A stretch of 7,670 bases of DNA, from assembly GCA_945787595.1 (NCBI GenBank), contig CALZJV010000373.1:1-7670 (forward strand), written 5' to 3'. Positions 4,998 to 7,670 of this stretch are shown in pieces; position 1 is the first letter of the stretch, and every line of letters begins with the position of its first letter. The stretch comes from an uncultured Desulfobacterales bacterium. Its GTDB lineage: Bacteria > Desulfobacterota > Desulfobacteria > Desulfobacterales > JAFDCJ01. The notes beneath the pieces were generated by a model that saw only the letters and a program-made list of their open reading frames with translations, had not been told where the DNA came from and did no database searches. The translations under genes were made by a program, and so were the position numbers.

Positions 4998-5474
4998 ATG
5001 CACCCAAAAAGAAAACATCTAACAGCAGATGAAATCGTGATACAAATGAGTGAGTTGGCTGAAAAAAAGTATAATTGCAGTCAAATCCTGATGATTCTGG
5101 CTTTGCAGCAGGAGGGTAAAGAGAATCCCGGTTTGGTCAGGGCCATGTCCGGGTTGGGCGACGGATGCGGCTTTTTCAATGAAACATGCGGTATCATGAC
5201 CGGAGCCGCGAGTCTGCTTGGCTGGTATGCAGGTAAAGGCGCTGATGGTGAAGAAGAATCCGAGAAATTCCTTCCCATGCTTCAAGATTTAGGCGACTGG
5301 TTCCAGCAGGAAATCGGGGCAAAATATAGCGGCACTCGCTGCAGGGATATTGCAGGCGATTTGGTTGGGACACCTGAAGTCAAGCAAATTTGTGGCGGGA
5401 TCATTTTTCAGACATATAACAAGGTGAATGAAATATTGGTATCCAATAATTGTTTCGATCTTAATAAGGGATAA
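4998..5474 (+). CDS. C_GCAxxG_C_C family cysteine-rich protein
   Basis: A 158-residue soluble protein that fits the C_GCAxxG_C_C family, whose members carry spaced cysteines and are thought to act in redox or metal chemistry in anaerobes; no biochemical function is established. The family pattern is visible: Cys27 in YNCSQI, Cys57 and Cys64 in LGDGCGFFNETCGIMTGAAS (the CGxxxG block), Cys115 in GTRCRDI and Cys132 in QICGGI; Cys152 near the end is extra. GAGGAG lies nine bases before the ATG. The gene stands 154 bases after arsM and only 12 bases before the receiver-domain gene, so these two are probably cotranscribed. It could be a redox partner of the thiol proteins nearby, but this is a guess from neighbourhood. 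Confidence 0.82.
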   Translation: MHPKRKHLTADEIVIQMSELAEKKYNCSQILMILALQQEGKENPGLVRAMSGLGDGCGFFNETCGIMTGAASLLGWYAGKGADGEEESEKFLPMLQDLGDWFQQEIGAKYSGTRCRDIAGDLVGTPEVKQICGGIIFQTYNKVNEILVSNNCFDLNKG

Positions 5475-5486
5475 GAAGGGGGTGCT

Positions 5487-5909
5487 ATGGAATCAGACAA
5501 AGTAAAGCATGGCATGACAAAAACCATATTGTGCGTGGATGATGAACCCGCGATCCTGTCATCTTTGGCTCGGTTGCTGCGTCCACTCCCCTACCGTGCG
5601 GTTACGGCCACTGATGGCATAACGGCGCTCGAGATGGTCAATCAGGAAAAGCCTGATTTGGTTATATCGGATGTCAAAATGCCACGCATGGATGGATATG
5701 AATTTTTAAAACAATTGCACGCTAAGGGTTTGCAAGAATTGCCTGTCGTACTGCTGACCGGTGATGATAATCTTGCGCGGGGATATCAGGAAGGTTGTGT
5801 CTATTACATCACAAAACCATATAAAAATGATTATCTTCTTAATATTATTGAGTATGTAATAGGGGAGCCAACTGAAGAACGGAAAGAATGGCTTGAACAA
5901 AGGCTATAA
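5487..5909 (+). CDS. Stand-alone response regulator receiver domain protein
   Basis: A 140-residue CheY-like receiver without an output domain. The acidic pair Asp18-Asp19 (CVDDEP), the phosphoacceptor Asp62 (ISDVKMPRMDGYEF), Thr91 (LLTGDD) and Lys110 (YYITKPY) are all present, so it should accept a phosphate from a sensor kinase. With no DNA-binding or enzymatic domain, it must act by binding another protein, or relay phosphate onward. The short charged C-terminus (TEERKEWLEQRL) is helical. No histidine kinase lies in the window. A purine-rich GAAGGGGG ends four bases before the ATG at 5487; the internal ATG at residue 10 has no ribosome binding site. It lies 12 bases after the C_GCAxxG_C_C gene, hence probably in the same transcript, and converges on the minus-strand operon to its right. 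Confidence 0.9.
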   Translation: MESDKVKHGMTKTILCVDDEPAILSSLARLLRPLPYRAVTATDGITALEMVNQEKPDLVISDVKMPRMDGYEFLKQLHAKGLQELPVVLLTGDDNLARGYQEGCVYYITKPYKNDYLLNIIEYVIGEPTEERKEWLEQRL

Positions 5910-5911
5910 TC

Positions 5912-5944
5912 GCCGCTGGACGTCGAGATTACCATGGTAGCGGC
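5912..5944. repeat. Hairpin after the receiver gene
   Basis: GCCGCT (5912-5917) pairs with AGCGGC (5939-5944), and the loop contains most of a perfect 10-bp palindrome, TACCATGGTA (5930-5939). The position directly behind the stop at 5909 suits a terminator or mRNA-stabilising hairpin, but no T-tract follows on either strand. Confidence 0.35.
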
Positions 5945-5953
5945 TTCCGGCAC

Positions 5954-5999
5954 CTGAATAATATCCTGCCATAATTGCTGTTGGCAAGTGCCTATTCAG
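5954..5999. repeat. Nested inverted repeat in the convergent intergenic region
   Basis: CTGAATA (5954-5960) pairs with TATTCAG (5993-5999), and inside it TGCCA (5967-5971) pairs with TGGCA (5982-5986). The rest of 5910-6076 shows no gene. Because the flanking genes converge here, a two-way terminator is possible, but there is no T-tract to support it. Confidence 0.35.
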
Positions 6000-6076
6000 A
6001 ATGGAGGCTATCACAAACAACGGACTGCGGTTTTCAGGCTCAGGAAATTTTCACAAAGACTCCGGGCTGATGCTCC

Positions 6077-6622
6077 CTATATGTTTCTTTGCACATTCAC
6101 ATTTTCACTGTCGTAGGTGCGGAAAATCAGCTTCTCTCTCTCCAATCGATCTTTTGGGAAAGGCTGAAGCACAAGGGATTCTAATTCATAAATGGCCTCC
6201 CTTTTTGATGGAATTGCTTCCATCCCCTCTCCTGTTTTTTTTCCGGACACGGTGTCCAGCACAATGGCTGTTTTGCCATCGGACACCACCGATAATGGAA
6301 TCTGGTAATTATCCAGTAATCTGGCAGCGGCGACGATCTCCCTCTCACGCGACCCTAAAGACCCCGCACCACAACGGATGGCCATAAACCGGGTTTTACC
6401 ACCGTCTGCACTTATCACCAGATCCAGCTGGGACCGGTAAAGCTCACCGGCAATGGTCAATTCGAGATCAGCGTCAATCTGGATATCTTCTTTCAAATAG
6501 CCTTTTTGCTCCACCAAATACCGTTCAATGGCCTGGCGGTTCTCTTCCGCCCCGATGTTGGGCACGTCTTTGCCGGTGATAAAATCGGTGATCATTGTAT
6601 AGGGTTTGAGTGTCTTAGACAC
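6077..6622 (-). CDS. HSDR_N-like protein (type I restriction R-subunit N-terminal fold), probably not a nuclease
   Basis: A 181-residue protein resembling the HSDR_N_2 domain, the nuclease-fold N-terminal part of type I restriction R subunits, here standing alone without helicase or partner genes. Visible blocks are GAEENRQAIERYLVEQKGY (24-42), LYRSQLDLVI with Asp67, and FMAIRCGAGSLGSREREIV (79-97). In active PD-(D/E)xK enzymes the strand after the Asp carries ExK; here it reads AIRC, without the acidic residue and lysine, so cleavage is unlikely. The role is unknown; similar small proteins are often annotated as restriction-related by domain only. The start is GTG at 6622, chosen because AAGGAG (6634-6629) lies six bases upstream. 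It follows rsfS by 32 bases and is probably the last gene of the nadD-rsfS operon in this window. Confidence 0.78.
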   Translation of the reverse strand: MSKTLKPYTMITDFITGKDVPNIGAEENRQAIERYLVEQKGYLKEDIQIDADLELTIAGELYRSQLDLVISADGGKTRFMAIRCGAGSLGSREREIVAAARLLDNYQIPLSVVSDGKTAIVLDTVSGKKTGEGMEAIPSKREAIYELESLVLQPFPKDRLEREKLIFRTYDSENVNVQRNI

Positions 6623-6654
6623 TATTAACTCCTTACATATTCATACGACACCCG

Positions 6655-7023
6655 TTACGATGTTGCCCTTTCCAACGAAGGTGTCATGATTCGTTTGGCG
6701 TCGCTCCAAAGACCTTCTAGGTCATAAAATTCACGAACCGGTTCATAAAATACATGAATGATCACATGCCCATAATCCATCAGCACCCAGTGGCCGTCTT
6801 TGGTGCCTTCAACGCTTAAGGGCGTTATTTTATGTTTTTTCAAATCCGTTTTAATAAAATCCGCAACCGCACTGACCTGGCGGTTTGATCGGCCGCTGCA
6901 AATTATGAAAACATCCGCGTATGAGGTCAGATCAGCCACGTCAAGTACCACCACATTGGTGGCTTTTCTGCCCAAAATTGCCTTGATATAAAGATCCAGA
7001 GACGGATCTATTTTTTTTGTCAT
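6655..7023 (-). CDS. rsfS: Ribosome silencing factor RsfS (RsfA/Iojap family)
   Basis: RsfS binds ribosomal protein uL14 on the large subunit and blocks subunit joining, shutting down translation during starvation. The 122-residue length is typical. The family signature is clear: VVVLDVADLTSYADVFIICS (25-44), GRSNRQVSAVAD (44-55), VEGTKDGHWVLMDYGHVIIH (71-90) and FYDLEGLWSDAKR near the end. The ATG at 7023 overlaps the nadD TGA stop by four bases (ATGA), so the two are translationally coupled, and AGAGGG inside the end of nadD serves as a ribosome binding site. The nadD-rsfS pairing is widespread in bacteria and supports both assignments. Confidence 0.96.
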   Translation of the reverse strand: MTKKIDPSLDLYIKAILGRKATNVVVLDVADLTSYADVFIICSGRSNRQVSAVADFIKTDLKKHKITPLSVEGTKDGHWVLMDYGHVIIHVFYEPVREFYDLEGLWSDAKRIMTPSLERATS

Positions 7024-7670
7024 AAATAAAGCCCTCTGGAGTTAATAAATTCTGCCGCTTTCCAGGGCACTAAATATCCGATCGACCGGCCCGCTTTTAT
7101 CAGGCTGCGAATTCTGGTTGAAGAAATGTCCAGGGCGGTTACTTCAAAAATATAAATTGGCTGTTTATCCCCGGCCAGGTAGCAGGATTGTTCTTCGGAA
7201 AATTTGTAGTCCCCTGATATACTGGATTTCAAATGATCGTGCATGTCTTCCCATCCAACACTGCTTGAACGGCTGTCTGTTTTCGGACGATTAATGACGA
7301 TGATCGGTACCTGCACCAGCAACTCCTCATAGGATTTCCAGGAATCGATCTCCAGGAATGCATCCAACCCCATAACCAGGTAGATCTCCGATTTTTCAGG
7401 TAATGCGCTTTTGAAATGGTTGACCGTATCGATAGTGTACGATGGCCCGGATCGTTTCAACTCGACATCGGACACGCTGAGTCCGGCGGTATCTTCAAGT
7501 GCTAGATTGAGCATGTGCAGGCGGTCGCCGGCATCCACCACCTCACCGGGTATTTTGTGGGGTGGGAGGGCGGCCGGTATTAAAAAAATTTCCTCCAGTT
7601 CAAAACCTTCTTTTACTTCCAACGCCGCTCGAAGATGCCCCAGATGAATCGGGTTGAAAGTTCCACCGAA
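7020..7670 (-). CDS. nadD: Nicotinate-nucleotide adenylyltransferase, N-terminus cut by the window edge
   Basis: NadD joins nicotinate mononucleotide and ATP to make deamido-NAD in NAD biosynthesis, in the cytoplasm. The visible 216 residues begin inside the nucleotidyltransferase signature FGGTFNPIHLGHLRAA, whose HxGH motif binds ATP, and include LIPAALPPHK, SGPSYTIDTV, YLVMGLDAFLEIDSWK and the second signature ALDISSTRIRSLIKAG near the C-terminus. Only the initiating Met and a few residues should be missing beyond position 7670. A segment at about residues 125-155, rich in Ser and charged residues, makes it slightly longer than compact family members. It is the first gene seen of an operon with rsfS, with a four-base overlap. 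Confidence 0.96.
   Translation of the reverse strand, partial: FGGTFNPIHLGHLRAALEVKEGFELEEIFLIPAALPPHKIPGEVVDAGDRLHMLNLALEDTAGLSVSDVELKRSGPSYTIDTVNHFKSALPEKSEIYLVMGLDAFLEIDSWKSYEELLVQVPIIVINRPKTDSRSSSVGWEDMHDHLKSSISGDYKFSEEQSCYLAGDKQPIYIFEVTALDISSTRIRSLIKAGRSIGYLVPWKAAEFINSRGLYL

Noticed and set aside
6001..6387. Plus-strand open frame of 128 codons starting in the convergent gap
   Set aside because: Most of it is antisense to the HSDR_N-like gene, it lacks a ribosome binding site and shows no recognisable domain.
6077..6622. HSDR_N-like gene as part of a restriction-modification or defence system
   Set aside because: No methylase, specificity subunit or helicase is nearby, the ExK motif is missing and the gene sits in the nadD-rsfS operon.

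Overview
The window looks like a chromosomal segment of an anaerobic bacterium, most likely a sulfate-reducing or related member of the Desulfobacterota. This rests on gene content and is an inference: an arsR/arsM arsenic-methylation pair, a C_GCAxxG_C_C family cysteine protein, a short AhpD-like protein, a stand-alone HSDR_N-type protein behind nadD-rsfS, and AT-rich intergenic stretches that look like dispersed repeats. No rRNA, tRNA, CRISPR array or recognisable transposase was seen.

Layout. (1) 1-1290, minus strand: an alpha/beta hydrolase overlaps by one base (TAATG) a YdjM/DUF457-type membrane protein that runs off the left edge. The hydrolase has no standard start codon covering its whole fold and carries a perfect 21-bp in-frame tandem duplication. 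(2) 1291-1809: a non-coding stretch with an inverted repeat, a GC-rich repeat-like patch and a promoter for the next gene. (3) 1810-2487, plus: an unrecognised protein with a zinc ribbon at each end and a HEAT-like helical middle. (4) 2488-2869: non-coding, ending in a leader that can fold over the Shine-Dalgarno of the next gene. (5) 2870-5909, plus: six genes in a row, namely a SHOCT membrane protein, an AhpD/CMD-like CxxC protein with a Cys-rich tail, ArsR, ArsM, a C_GCAxxG_C_C protein and a lone receiver domain. (6) 5910-6076: a convergent intergenic region with two inverted repeats. (7) 6077-7670, minus: nadD (cut by the right edge), rsfS and a small HSDR_N-like protein, arranged as an operon with a 4-base nadD/rsfS overlap.

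How the parts work together. The arsenic module is the best-supported story. ArsR has cysteines where arsenite-sensing ArsR proteins have them, and ArsM has the three conserved catalytic cysteines. Both genes are preceded by the same dyad, TTCGA-N6-TCGAA, once over the arsR promoter and start codon and once before arsM. This predicts ArsR autoregulation and As(III)-induced expression of ArsM. The arsR promoter sits so close to its ATG that the transcript is probably leaderless. The AhpD-like protein upstream and the C_GCAxxG_C_C protein downstream are rich in paired cysteines and may be thiol partners of arsenic or redox chemistry; that part is inferred from context only.
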